Shown piece after piece: positions 1 through 7,692 of a DNA stretch of 39,573 nt. A program made the position numbers and the translations under genes. Under the pieces are notes generated by a model, which ran no database searches, was not told the origin of the DNA, and saw only the letters and a list, made by a program, of their open reading frames with translations. Location of the stretch: the NCBI GenBank assembly GCA_023910675.1, contig JAAVWC010000029.1, positions 1-39,573 of the forward strand, written 5' to 3'. The DNA comes from Gemmatimonas sp. (lineage in GTDB: Bacteria > Gemmatimonadota > Gemmatimonadetes > Gemmatimonadales > Gemmatimonadaceae). Each line of letters begins with the position of its first letter. Position 1 is the first letter of the stretch.

Positions 1-55
1 TCGGCGACTATTCGTTTTAGACCGCGAGCTTGCACGCGGGAAAGCATCGTTTCCC

Positions 56-1210
56 TCAAGCACTGTCATCAGGCCAGTAAGGGTGGCGAGCACCCACCGA
101 TTCCCAAAACACGTCGGTCAACTGGCGAATGCTTGTGTCGAGATCTCCACCCGCCTCAAGAATGACTGGTGGGATTCGCAGAGGAGATTCAGCAACTTCA
201 AAGGTGTGAAACATGTGTCGATTTCCCGCAGTCACCTTGTACCCTGCTCCGCCCACGACCGCCAGACTCAGCGCAAATGGAGCATCGACGGCAAAGAGCC
301 TCGTAAGCTCGCCCACGGAGTTCTTGATTACGGAGCGAACGTTATTCGTTAGAATGTCGCCAAAGATTCGCTTACCCCATTGAGTTCCCTCGGCGAATGC
401 CCTGCCACTAACGAACTCAACACCGCCAAATCGAAATACTTGAATCTGCTCTTGAAGAGCCGTGGCATCCTCGTAGTCAGAAGTCTGTCCGCAAACACCG
501 TGAAGGTTTGGTCGAATTCGCAAGCCGCCGCCATCAGGCGGTATGAGCGCAGCAAGACGTTCGTAGATGGGCGCAAGCTCCACACGATTTCGAAGTCGTC
601 CAAGGGGCAGTATATGCACGACTGCAAAGGCAGAGACTGTAGGGATGCGCCTCAAGGCTTCGAATCGGGAATCAATAAATCGCTCCGCGTCTTCACTCCA
701 TGATTCTGACTCCAAGAACATGCGCCTCGTCTCCACCACATCGGGTTCATACTTTCCAGCGTCGTTGCGGAGTAGGTATCTGCGCTTGTTCTCTTCCCTA
801 TGAGGACGCGCATAGCTGAGCGAGATTCCGAGTGCAAGCACAGTCTCGCCCGTGGGCATGTTAACCGGCTGAAACGAGACAATCGGCCCAATGGATGGCG
901 TGATGTTCGAGTTCAGTACCTGTGTCAGACGGAGGATTACTTCGTCTGACGTACCCTTGATCCCGACGATGGCCTGTGCGCAGCCTGTCTTCTTGCCAGT
1001 GGTGTCTCGCTCGTCAATGCCGATTAAAATGACACCGCCCTCCGTGTTCGCAAACGAGCAAACGTCGTTGACGAAATCGGCCTTCTCCTCGTTTGACGTT
1101 GGCACATCTCTCTTGTAGTCCAATCGTCTCGACTCAGCGACCCTCTCACGGAGGAGGAAGTCAATGTCTTCAGGAGCAAGATGGGCTACGAGCTTTCCGA
1201 ACAGTCTCAT
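56..1210 (-). CDS. AlbA_2 (Schlafen-like) domain protein, putative defence accessory
   Basis: A 384-residue protein with an AlbA_2 (Schlafen AlbA-like, divergent AAA-4) domain at about residues 15-135. The diagnostic stretch runs from the LDYKRD segment through DVCSFANTEGGVILIGID to the serial-helix region after it; this pattern of an acidic/Lys pair followed by FANtxGGxxxxGi is the family hallmark. The rest (about 150-384) is not recognised. AlbA_2 proteins are thought to bind nucleic acid, and some eukaryotic Schlafens cleave RNA, but no activity can be assigned here. It lies 34 bases downstream of the type III restriction gene on the same strand, so it is probably cotranscribed with mod and res and may belong to the same defence locus. 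Base composition is lower in G+C than the rest of the window, as in its two neighbours. The ATG at 1210 is the only good start. It could instead be an unrelated regulator carried on the same island. Confidence 0.8.
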   Translation of the reverse strand: MRLFGKLVAHLAPEDIDFLLRERVAESRRLDYKRDVPTSNEEKADFVNDVCSFANTEGGVILIGIDERDTTGKKTGCAQAIVGIKGTSDEVILRLTQVLNSNITPSIGPIVSFQPVNMPTGETVLALGISLSYARPHREENKRRYLLRNDAGKYEPDVVETRRMFLESESWSEDAERFIDSRFEALRRIPTVSAFAVVHILPLGRLRNRVELAPIYERLAALIPPDGGGLRIRPNLHGVCGQTSDYEDATALQEQIQVFRFGGVEFVSGRAFAEGTQWGKRIFGDILTNNVRSVIKNSVGELTRLFAVDAPFALSLAVVGGAGYKVTAGNRHMFHTFEVAESPLRIPPVILEAGGDLDTSIRQLTDVFWESVGARHPYWPDDSA

Positions 1211-1244
1211 CGGCGGTCAATCGGGGAACGTGTCGCAGTGAAGT

Positions 1245-3869
1245 CTATAACAGCAGCCGAGGAAGTGCCGTTTGCCAATCAGCAAGCAGCACTAGCTCGC
1301 ACTGGACCACCTGCTCTGCCACATCAACGATCTCAAGGGTTCCAGAAGTAGTAGCGTTGTCCCACTCGAACGAATCTGAAAGGACCTGTAGAAGTCGCTT
1401 CTTGTACTGAGTGTCGTCATTTCCAGCGAGATGATCTCCCTTCATCTCCACCACAGCTATCTTCGCTGGCCCCTCCGTTCGCGAAAGAGCAAAAATGAAG
1501 TCGGGATACACTCGCTCGCGACGCCAGCCTTGAAGTGCGTATTGCACCTTCGCGACGTTGCGGTGCCACCAGTTCAGGGCCACTTCACCGTCAAGGTACA
1601 CCGCCACACTTCTCTCATCTGCGCTTGAGAAGTCGTTCTCATACACTGGCGCAAACAAATTGCGCTTGAGCGACGCCCCGCCTTGGTCAAGAAGCTGGCG
1701 ACTTCCTTCAGGCTGATAAGTGATGGTCTGGTGAGGCATACGCCAATTCTCACCACTCGCACGAAGCCGGAACTGAATGGTGCCGTCCGCAACACCACGT
1801 CGAAAAAGTGCTTCAGCCCGAGAGTCACGCTCCGTGTTAAGCATTCGCCGCAACTCTTCTAGCAGAAGACCTGACATGCTCGCGATTCGAGTGGTGCTGA
1901 ACCCTCGCGCCTCAAGAGCGGCGAGAACGTCCTGAATAAGCCGCGCAGCTACCCAAGGATTCGGAACGACATCTGCCAACATCCTGACCATGTACGGGAG
2001 GTCGAAGGAGTGAAGCTCCGGCTCAGCAGACGTTTCATCCACAACAATCGGGTCTTCGTCGCTCTCAACAAGGCGCAGACGAGTAATCTGGCGCTCCACC
2101 GGTCGCGCATTCTCTGGAATCGTCGCAACCAATGCCGAAAAGTCAACACCGGCCCATTCGACGGCAAAGAGCAGGTCCGATTCGTAGTCCAATGCTCGGA
2201 GCCTCCCGTTGTCGCGAATTTGAACGAGGGGCAAAAAGATTTCGACCTCGCGCATCCGCTCACTTCGCTGAATCGGTCGAGGGCCATTCGGCTGGTCGGA
2301 CGGATCTCGACCTTCAACCGCAATCACTAGGTCGCTGAGTCCATCAGCTTCTAGTCCCGCCTTCACCGCATTGACCACAGCGGCGGTATCCGCGTGATGG
2401 GTAATGACGTAGCACTCGTCGAGCGTTGACTCGCCAACCTTCTCCGCGTGTGGTTGTCTCAGGATGCGCCCAACTAGCTGCGTCATTCCAGTCAGATTCG
2501 TGCTAGACGCAAGCGAACACAGCACGTAGGCAAAGGAACAGTCCCATCCTTCCCGAAGTGCTTCCTTCGTGATTATCACGCGCACCGCATTGCTCGGCGA
2601 GAGAAGGTCCTGATTCTCTTGTGAAGCCAAGTCGTTCGTGGTCGCAGTCTTGATTGCAATCTCATGATCTCCAAGACCAGCGACACGAAGCCAATCAGCG
2701 ACGTGCTTCGAGTGAATGTGCCCCGAATCGACTTGATCATCACCCGTTCGCTCAACCTGAACGAGCATGATTGGACGAATGTACCGTCCAGTGTCAGCAA
2801 AATTGCTCATGGCAGCGTGATGTAGACCGTCGAGTCGATTCAACGCTACCTGAAGGGTGCTGCGCCAATCCGTGCCTTGCCGACAGTCTACATTTACCGG
2901 CATCTTGATCATTCCTTCCCTCGCCAAATCGGCTCCACGTACCTCACAGAGCACATTCGCAAAACGAGCCGGTCTTGGGGTACGCCCGGCCACCGCAGAT
3001 ACGTCTCTTGGCGTCGCCGTTAGTTCAAGGACGAAGCAAGGGTTGAGGTCGTAGAGCGTTGAGTAGGAAAGCTCAGAGGTCGCTAAGTGTCCTTCGTCCA
3101 TCACAATGACGGGACGAGTCACCCGCAGTGCATTTCCGAGAGAGTCCTTTATTAGCGGCCAGAACGAGCGACTTTCCCTATCCGTTGTGTATCTATCAAG
3201 ATTCGGGATCTCAGTCGCCAACTTCTCATGAGCTTCTTGGTCGCCTTCAGACGGGAAGAATCCGCGCACGTCCCCGCGATCTCGGAAGACGCGAAGAAAC
3301 TCTGTATTCGTTCTGCGGGCCGACTGAATCATCAAGATTAGAACGCAGAGGCATGATTCAATATCTCGCGCATCTAGCGGGTCGTCCTTGCGCAGAATCT
3401 TGACACGTCCAGCACCTTGGTTGTCCAGCAATTGTCGGTAGGGATGCCCTCTGTCATTGAAGTGCCGCCACGTCTGCGAAAAAATCGCTTCGTTGGGCAC
3501 AATCCAGACGACAAGGCCGGTATTGGTCTGAAGAAAATTTCCGAAGATTCGAGATACTGCGCTTACCGCGAGGAATGTCTTTCCGCCAGCAGTTGGAACT
3601 TTCAGTACAGTGTTAGGAACCGAACGCCCCGTTCCATCACGTCGCGGCGAGTACGGAACGGCAGCACGCGAGGCGGGCAACCTCCCGAGTTCCTTCAGGG
3701 CACTCCAAGTGCGCTCAGCAAAGTCTGGCACTGCTAGGCCAAGCTCCGGCTGTTGCAGCGCAAGTTCGCGAATTCTATCCGCACGACCCTTTTCGGTCTT
3801 CAGTGCTTCCAGATAGAAGTCGAAAGCGGTGAGAACTCTCTGTTGATACTCAAGCGTACGCATGGCCAT
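1245..3869 (-). CDS. res: Type III restriction endonuclease subunit Res (helicase-nuclease)
   Basis: The restriction subunit of a type III RM system: an ATP-driven SF2 helicase/translocase that, together with Mod, cleaves DNA carrying unmethylated sites. Of 874 residues, Walker A is VPTAGGKT (91-98), motif II reads DEGH (258-261) in place of the commoner DEAH, motif III is TATP (284-287), and motif VI is the GRILRQP segment in the middle of the protein. The C-terminus carries a PD-(D/E)xK-type nuclease signature: YPDF with Asp790, then VVEMKG with Glu808 and Lys810. All key residues are present, so it looks intact. The ATG at 3869 lies 3 bases after the mod stop codon; an in-frame ATG at 3863 is a close alternative. 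No strong Shine-Dalgarno is visible, and coupling to mod translation is likely. Confidence 0.93.
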   Translation of the reverse strand: MAMRTLEYQQRVLTAFDFYLEALKTEKGRADRIRELALQQPELGLAVPDFAERTWSALKELGRLPASRAAVPYSPRRDGTGRSVPNTVLKVPTAGGKTFLAVSAVSRIFGNFLQTNTGLVVWIVPNEAIFSQTWRHFNDRGHPYRQLLDNQGAGRVKILRKDDPLDARDIESCLCVLILMIQSARRTNTEFLRVFRDRGDVRGFFPSEGDQEAHEKLATEIPNLDRYTTDRESRSFWPLIKDSLGNALRVTRPVIVMDEGHLATSELSYSTLYDLNPCFVLELTATPRDVSAVAGRTPRPARFANVLCEVRGADLAREGMIKMPVNVDCRQGTDWRSTLQVALNRLDGLHHAAMSNFADTGRYIRPIMLVQVERTGDDQVDSGHIHSKHVADWLRVAGLGDHEIAIKTATTNDLASQENQDLLSPSNAVRVIITKEALREGWDCSFAYVLCSLASSTNLTGMTQLVGRILRQPHAEKVGESTLDECYVITHHADTAAVVNAVKAGLEADGLSDLVIAVEGRDPSDQPNGPRPIQRSERMREVEIFLPLVQIRDNGRLRALDYESDLLFAVEWAGVDFSALVATIPENARPVERQITRLRLVESDEDPIVVDETSAEPELHSFDLPYMVRMLADVVPNPWVAARLIQDVLAALEARGFSTTRIASMSGLLLEELRRMLNTERDSRAEALFRRGVADGTIQFRLRASGENWRMPHQTITYQPEGSRQLLDQGGASLKRNLFAPVYENDFSSADERSVAVYLDGEVALNWWHRNVAKVQYALQGWRRERVYPDFIFALSRTEGPAKIAVVEMKGDHLAGNDDTQYKKRLLQVLSDSFEWDNATTSGTLEIVDVAEQVVQCELVLLADWQTALPRLLL

Positions 3870-3872
3870 TTT

Positions 3873-5675
3873 CTAGCTTCGCTGGACGCGATAGAGTGAC
3901 CAAGGCAAAGGTGCAAACTCGACCGGAACCTTGGCTTCATTCAGTAAGCGTTGCGAAACGAACCTTGCTGCGGCAAAGACTACGTGACGAGCACTCGGAT
4001 TGTGTGCTGCGATTTGCTTTGCAAGCGTCATGGTCAGGGCAGCGTCAGCCGATCTCAGAAACTCAAGCTCCGGCTTGTAGACAAGCCAAACGTATGTTCC
4101 GCGTGATTCTCCTAGGAACGACAATGCCCCGGTAGTCGTGGCCACCGATGCGTCAAATGCTTGGTTCGTCGCCGTATGAAATAGCAGACTGCCGAGGGCG
4201 AGCGATTCGGGAAGCGAATCCCCTCTTAGCAAATCATCTAAGACTATCGGCTGACCGAGTTCGCAGTATGTAAAGGTGCCCGCAAGTCCCACAGATGTAC
4301 TATCAACCTCCTTCGTGCCGTCGATTGAGAACACACCGGCTTTCAGCGCCTTGGTCGCCCCATCGAATCGCGTGAGTTCGAATAGAACTTCAGCGTCAGC
4401 CTCCGCCTCTACAGCGGCGAATCCTCGGGCTTTTGCCAGAGTGATGTTTGCGGAGTAAAGCTCCTCTTTATACGTCCCTCTGAATGGATAGCCAGTTATG
4501 ACGCGCCGGACTCGCTCGGCGGTCAGCGACTCGGCATAGTCTTCCTGTTCGACCAGAATAAATCGGCGGCGCCCCTCATCCTTCGCGTTCTGCTTCAGCA
4601 CACTATGTGCTGTTGTACCGGTACCAGCGAAAGAGTCGAGCACAACTGAGTCTTTGGACGTGGCAATCGCGACAATCCGCTGAACAAGCTGGTACGGCTT
4701 GGGCGCATGGAAGTTCAGGTCCGCTCGCTCAGGAAAGATTTCCATCAGCAACTTCTTCGATTCTTCCGTGTCACCAACTTCACTCGAAAGCCAAAGCGTG
4801 TCTGGTACAAGCCCCTTCGCTTCGTGAGGAAACTGTTTGACGCGGGGACGCCCTTCCCCCTCGCGTGGCCAATAAATCTTGTCTAGCGACTTGAGCCGCT
4901 CAAACTCACTTTCAACCATCGCCCAACACCGCCCTCTCGGCGGCAGGAATACCGTTCCACTTGGAGATGTGATCTCGTAAACCTGATTACGCCGGAAACC
5001 CTGCGCAGTGAACGGAATGGACTTCCAATCTCCACGCGGGTCGCTGTCAGGGTTTGAATAGCCGTCCTCTGACGGCTCAAGCAAGTTCCGGTAGAGCCTC
5101 CACGTATCAGCGAGGTCCTTGGAATAGGCAATGACATGGTCGAAGCTCGGCGACATCGTCGCACGATTTTCACGCGAGGTTCGCTTCTGCCACGCTATCT
5201 GAGCAATAATGGAGTTTTCACCGAAGATCTCGTCGAGCATCGCCCGACAGTGATGGACCTCGTTGTCGTCGAGGGTTATCCAGATGCTTCCCCGGTCGCT
5301 GAGCAACTCATGCATGAGCTTGAGGCGAGGGTACATCATCGCGCACCATTTGTCGTGGCGAAGCCCATCCTCAATGCTTACTGGACTGCTCGCTAACCAT
5401 TCCTCGAACATCGGGCCGCTGACGTTGTCGTTGTATGCCCACTTATCGGTCGTTCCGGTGTTGTAAGGCGGGTCGATAAAGATGCAGTCCACTCCCCCTG
5501 AATACGCCGGGAGCAATGCCTTCAAAGCGAAGAGATTGTCTCCGTGCACAATCAGATTTCCGTCGAGCCGTACGTCGCCAACCGAAAGCTCTGGCTTCGG
5601 CAAAAGCGGCCTGAAGGGAACTGACAGATGATGATTGTGAACGAACTCTTTCCCTTTGAAGAACAGTTCAGGCAT
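3873..5675 (-). CDS. mod: Type III DNA adenine methyltransferase subunit Mod
   Basis: The modification and sequence-recognition subunit of the type III RM system, a SAM-dependent N6-adenine methyltransferase. With the start chosen here it has 600 residues. The catalytic motif DPPY is at 68-71 and the SAM-binding FAGTG at 349-353; this order (DPPY first) is the beta class typical of Mod and M.EcoP15I-like enzymes. The target-recognition part should lie between the two motifs. The frame is open to 5771, but the ATG at 5675 is preferred: it has an AAGGAA Shine-Dalgarno four bases upstream, and the protein then begins with the N-terminus usual for this group (PELFFKGKEFVHN). First gene of the mod-res-AlbA_2 run. 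Its sequence specificity cannot be read from sequence. G+C is visibly lower than in the core genes to the right, consistent with horizontal transfer. Confidence 0.94.
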   Translation of the reverse strand: MPELFFKGKEFVHNHHLSVPFRPLLPKPELSVGDVRLDGNLIVHGDNLFALKALLPAYSGGVDCIFIDPPYNTGTTDKWAYNDNVSGPMFEEWLASSPVSIEDGLRHDKWCAMMYPRLKLMHELLSDRGSIWITLDDNEVHHCRAMLDEIFGENSIIAQIAWQKRTSRENRATMSPSFDHVIAYSKDLADTWRLYRNLLEPSEDGYSNPDSDPRGDWKSIPFTAQGFRRNQVYEITSPSGTVFLPPRGRCWAMVESEFERLKSLDKIYWPREGEGRPRVKQFPHEAKGLVPDTLWLSSEVGDTEESKKLLMEIFPERADLNFHAPKPYQLVQRIVAIATSKDSVVLDSFAGTGTTAHSVLKQNAKDEGRRRFILVEQEDYAESLTAERVRRVITGYPFRGTYKEELYSANITLAKARGFAAVEAEADAEVLFELTRFDGATKALKAGVFSIDGTKEVDSTSVGLAGTFTYCELGQPIVLDDLLRGDSLPESLALGSLLFHTATNQAFDASVATTTGALSFLGESRGTYVWLVYKPELEFLRSADAALTMTLAKQIAAHNPSARHVVFAAARFVSQRLLNEAKVPVEFAPLPWSLYRVQRS

Positions 5676-6097
5676 GAAGTTCCTTTTCGAAGCCGTTGAT
5701 GTTACTAGGCGGTAGGATGTCAACTCAAAATACGTCTGGCGTTGCGAACTCCGCTGCCTTTTGGCTGGCATGGTTCAGATACCACGAAGACGGGTGTTCA
5801 CGCGCCCCACAATGGCCCCTCTGAGGCGACAACGTCAGTGCGGACCGCTTACGCTATTCCCATTGCGTTCGAACGGTCAGCAGGGGCGTTGTTGGCAATC
5901 TGCCAGCCCGCACCAAGACAGATACGGGGTTGGCGACGCGAGCTTCCGATGTTCGAGAGCGACGCCGATCTCGGGAATTCATCAAAAACGGCGCATCGGC
6001 GACTCGCAAGAATGCGTTTGCATCCCCCTCGTTTCTCCCACCATCTGAAACGACAAAGGCCACCCCGAAGAGTGACCTAAGTCGTTACTACAAAGGC
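5676..6097. other. Non-coding junction between RM island and tRNA-Ser genes
   Basis: About 420 bases between the mod start and the 3' end of tRNA-Ser(GGA). The short open frames here show no recognisable protein. No integrase fragment, and no duplicated copy of the tRNA 3' end, was found here or at the left edge of the window. It must hold the promoter of the mod operon; I could not pick it out with confidence. Confidence 0.5.
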
Positions 6098-6183
6098 GGA
6101 TGGAGCGAGATTCGAACTCGCGAGAGCCTTGCGACCCCACACGCTTTCCAGGCGTGCGCCTTAAACCACTCGGCCACCCATCC
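6098..6183 (-). tRNA. tRNA-Ser (anticodon GGA)
   Basis: An 86-nucleotide class II tRNA on the minus strand. The acceptor arm GGATGGG pairs with TCCATCC (one G-U), followed by discriminator G as expected for serine. The D-arm has TGGCCGAGTGGTTTAAGGC, the anticodon loop is CTGGAAA with anticodon GGA (reads UCC and UCU), there is a long variable arm, and the T-loop is GTTCGAATC. CCA is not encoded. It lies 64 bases downstream of tRNA-Ser(CGA) and is probably cotranscribed with it. Its 3' end faces the RM island, the usual side for tRNA-targeted integration. Confidence 0.95.
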
Positions 6184-6247
6184 AGGAAGCAAGAACAACC
6201 GCGGAGGCCGTGGCGGCGCGTTCAGGCTGTATTGCCAAACTATCAAG

Positions 6248-6334
6248 CGGACAGGGTGAGATTCGAACTCACGGTACCGTTGCCGGTACGCCGGTTTTCG
6301 AGACCGGTGCCTTCAACCACTCGGCCACCTATCC
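6248..6334 (-). tRNA. tRNA-Ser (anticodon CGA)
   Basis: An 87-nucleotide class II tRNA on the minus strand. The acceptor GGATAGG pairs with CCTGTCC (one U-G), with discriminator G. The anticodon stem CCGGT/ACCGG encloses loop CTCGAAA, giving anticodon CGA (reads UCG). The long variable arm and GTTCGAATC T-loop are present, and CCA is not encoded. It is upstream of tRNA-Ser(GGA) in the same direction. The two tRNAs share the D-arm and T-arm sequences. Confidence 0.95.
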
Positions 6335-6552
6335 TTTGTGCGGCGCCCGTCCGAAAGGCCGAGAACCACTTGGAGCCACAATAGTTAACCGTAGGATGGG
6401 TCCGGATCAAGTCCCCCCATGGGGCTCCCGGAGGCATATGACCGCCGAGGAATGGACGGCCCCGTACATTGCCGAAGTCGGCGCCGACCGGCACGTTAAC
6501 ACGGCTAAGGCCTACCCCCCTCGAAAACTCCCGACGCCGACGGAATACACCC

Positions 6553-7692
6553 ATGTCGATCAGAGATTCCGTAGTACAGGTCGGGCTGCTGGGCGCCGGC
6601 GCCTGGGCCCAGTTCGCGCATTTGCCGGGCTACACCCGCGACCCGCGGTGCAAGGTGGTGGCGATCGCCGACCCCATTCGTGAACGTGCCGAGGCGTTCG
6701 CGAAAGAGTTCGACATCCCGCACGTGTACACGTCGCACGAGGAGCTCATTGCGCGGCATGATCTTGATGCGGTGGATGTGTGCACCCCGAGCGCGACGCA
6801 CTTTGCCTTGAGCTGGGCGGCGCTGGAATCGGGCAAGCATGTGCTGTGCGAGAAGCCGGTGGCGTACGACTACCAGGACACCCGCCGCGCGGCGGCGCTC
6901 GCCGTGAGCAAGGGGCTGAAGACCAAGGTGGGGTTCACGTTCCGGTATTCACCCGCGATGCGGTACATGAAGTCGCTGATCGATGAGGGGTTCATCGGAG
7001 AGCCGTTCATCTTCAACGGTTACGAGCAGAACTCGCAGTGGCTCGACCCGCAGAATCCGCTACGGCAGGTGGACCATACTGCCGACCAGAGTATCATCCA
7101 CGTCTCGTCGCTCGAGGGGTATGGGGCGCCGATCATGGACATCGGCCACCTGTGCATGGGGAGCCGGTTCGCGCAGGTGGTGGGGACCATGAAGAACTTC
7201 ATCCCAGAGCGCATGGTGCGCGCGACCGGAACGATGATGCGCATGAACATCGACGATGGCGACATCTTCATCGGTGAATTTGCGAACGGCGCCATCGGGT
7301 CGATTCAGACGAGCTTCGTCACGGTGGGCAATTATCCCGGTATCGAGGCGCGGGTGTATGGCCGCAAAGGCGCGCTCATTTGCCGCATGGTGGAGGAGAA
7401 CGGCATTGCGGAGACGTTGAAGGCCGCGAGCGCCGATTCGGTGGAATTCAAGGAGCTCGAGATTCCGCAACGGTTTTATCCCACTGGTGGCAGTGCGCGG
7501 GAATCGTGGCGTTCGCTGTTCTACGCGAACCTCACCCATTCATTCATCTCCGAGATCCGCGGTGACGTTGCGGGCAATGAAGGCAATTTCGAAGATGCGG
7601 CGCACGTCCAAGAACTCATCAACGCGGTGGAAAAGTCGTTCCGCCAGCGTCGCTGGGTGACCATCCCTCTAGACGCTGACGGCACGACGTGA
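6553..7692 (+). CDS. Gfo/Idh/MocA family NAD(P)-dependent oxidoreductase
   Basis: A 379-residue dehydrogenase of the glucose-fructose oxidoreductase / inositol dehydrogenase / MocA family. These enzymes oxidise or reduce sugars, inositols and related polyols or amino compounds using NAD(P). The N-terminal Rossmann motif is GLLGAGAWA (11-19), the conserved EKP with the catalytic-type Lys is at 100-102, and the D-x-x-H pair of the substrate domain is Asp196 and His199. No signal peptide is seen. The ATG at 6553 places the Rossmann motif at the usual distance; the open frame extends to 6469 but upstream sequence does not look coding. First gene of a six-gene plus-strand operon; its TGA overlaps the GTG of the next gene by four bases. 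The substrate is unknown; context suggests a product imported by the downstream ABC transporter. Confidence 0.9.
   Translation: MSIRDSVVQVGLLGAGAWAQFAHLPGYTRDPRCKVVAIADPIRERAEAFAKEFDIPHVYTSHEELIARHDLDAVDVCTPSATHFALSWAALESGKHVLCEKPVAYDYQDTRRAAALAVSKGLKTKVGFTFRYSPAMRYMKSLIDEGFIGEPFIFNGYEQNSQWLDPQNPLRQVDHTADQSIIHVSSLEGYGAPIMDIGHLCMGSRFAQVVGTMKNFIPERMVRATGTMMRMNIDDGDIFIGEFANGAIGSIQTSFVTVGNYPGIEARVYGRKGALICRMVEENGIAETLKAASADSVEFKELEIPQRFYPTGGSARESWRSLFYANLTHSFISEIRGDVAGNEGNFEDAAHVQELINAVEKSFRQRRWVTIPLDADGTT

Noticed and set aside
5742..6259. Several overlapping plus-strand open frames between mod and the tRNA genes
   Set aside because: No recognisable domains; one runs straight through tRNA-Ser(GGA).
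6382..6410. Possible promoter for the tRNA-Ser pair (TTGATC, 17 bases, TAACTA on the minus strand)
   Set aside because: Spacing is right, but the -10 matches the consensus poorly, so it is not listed as a feature.
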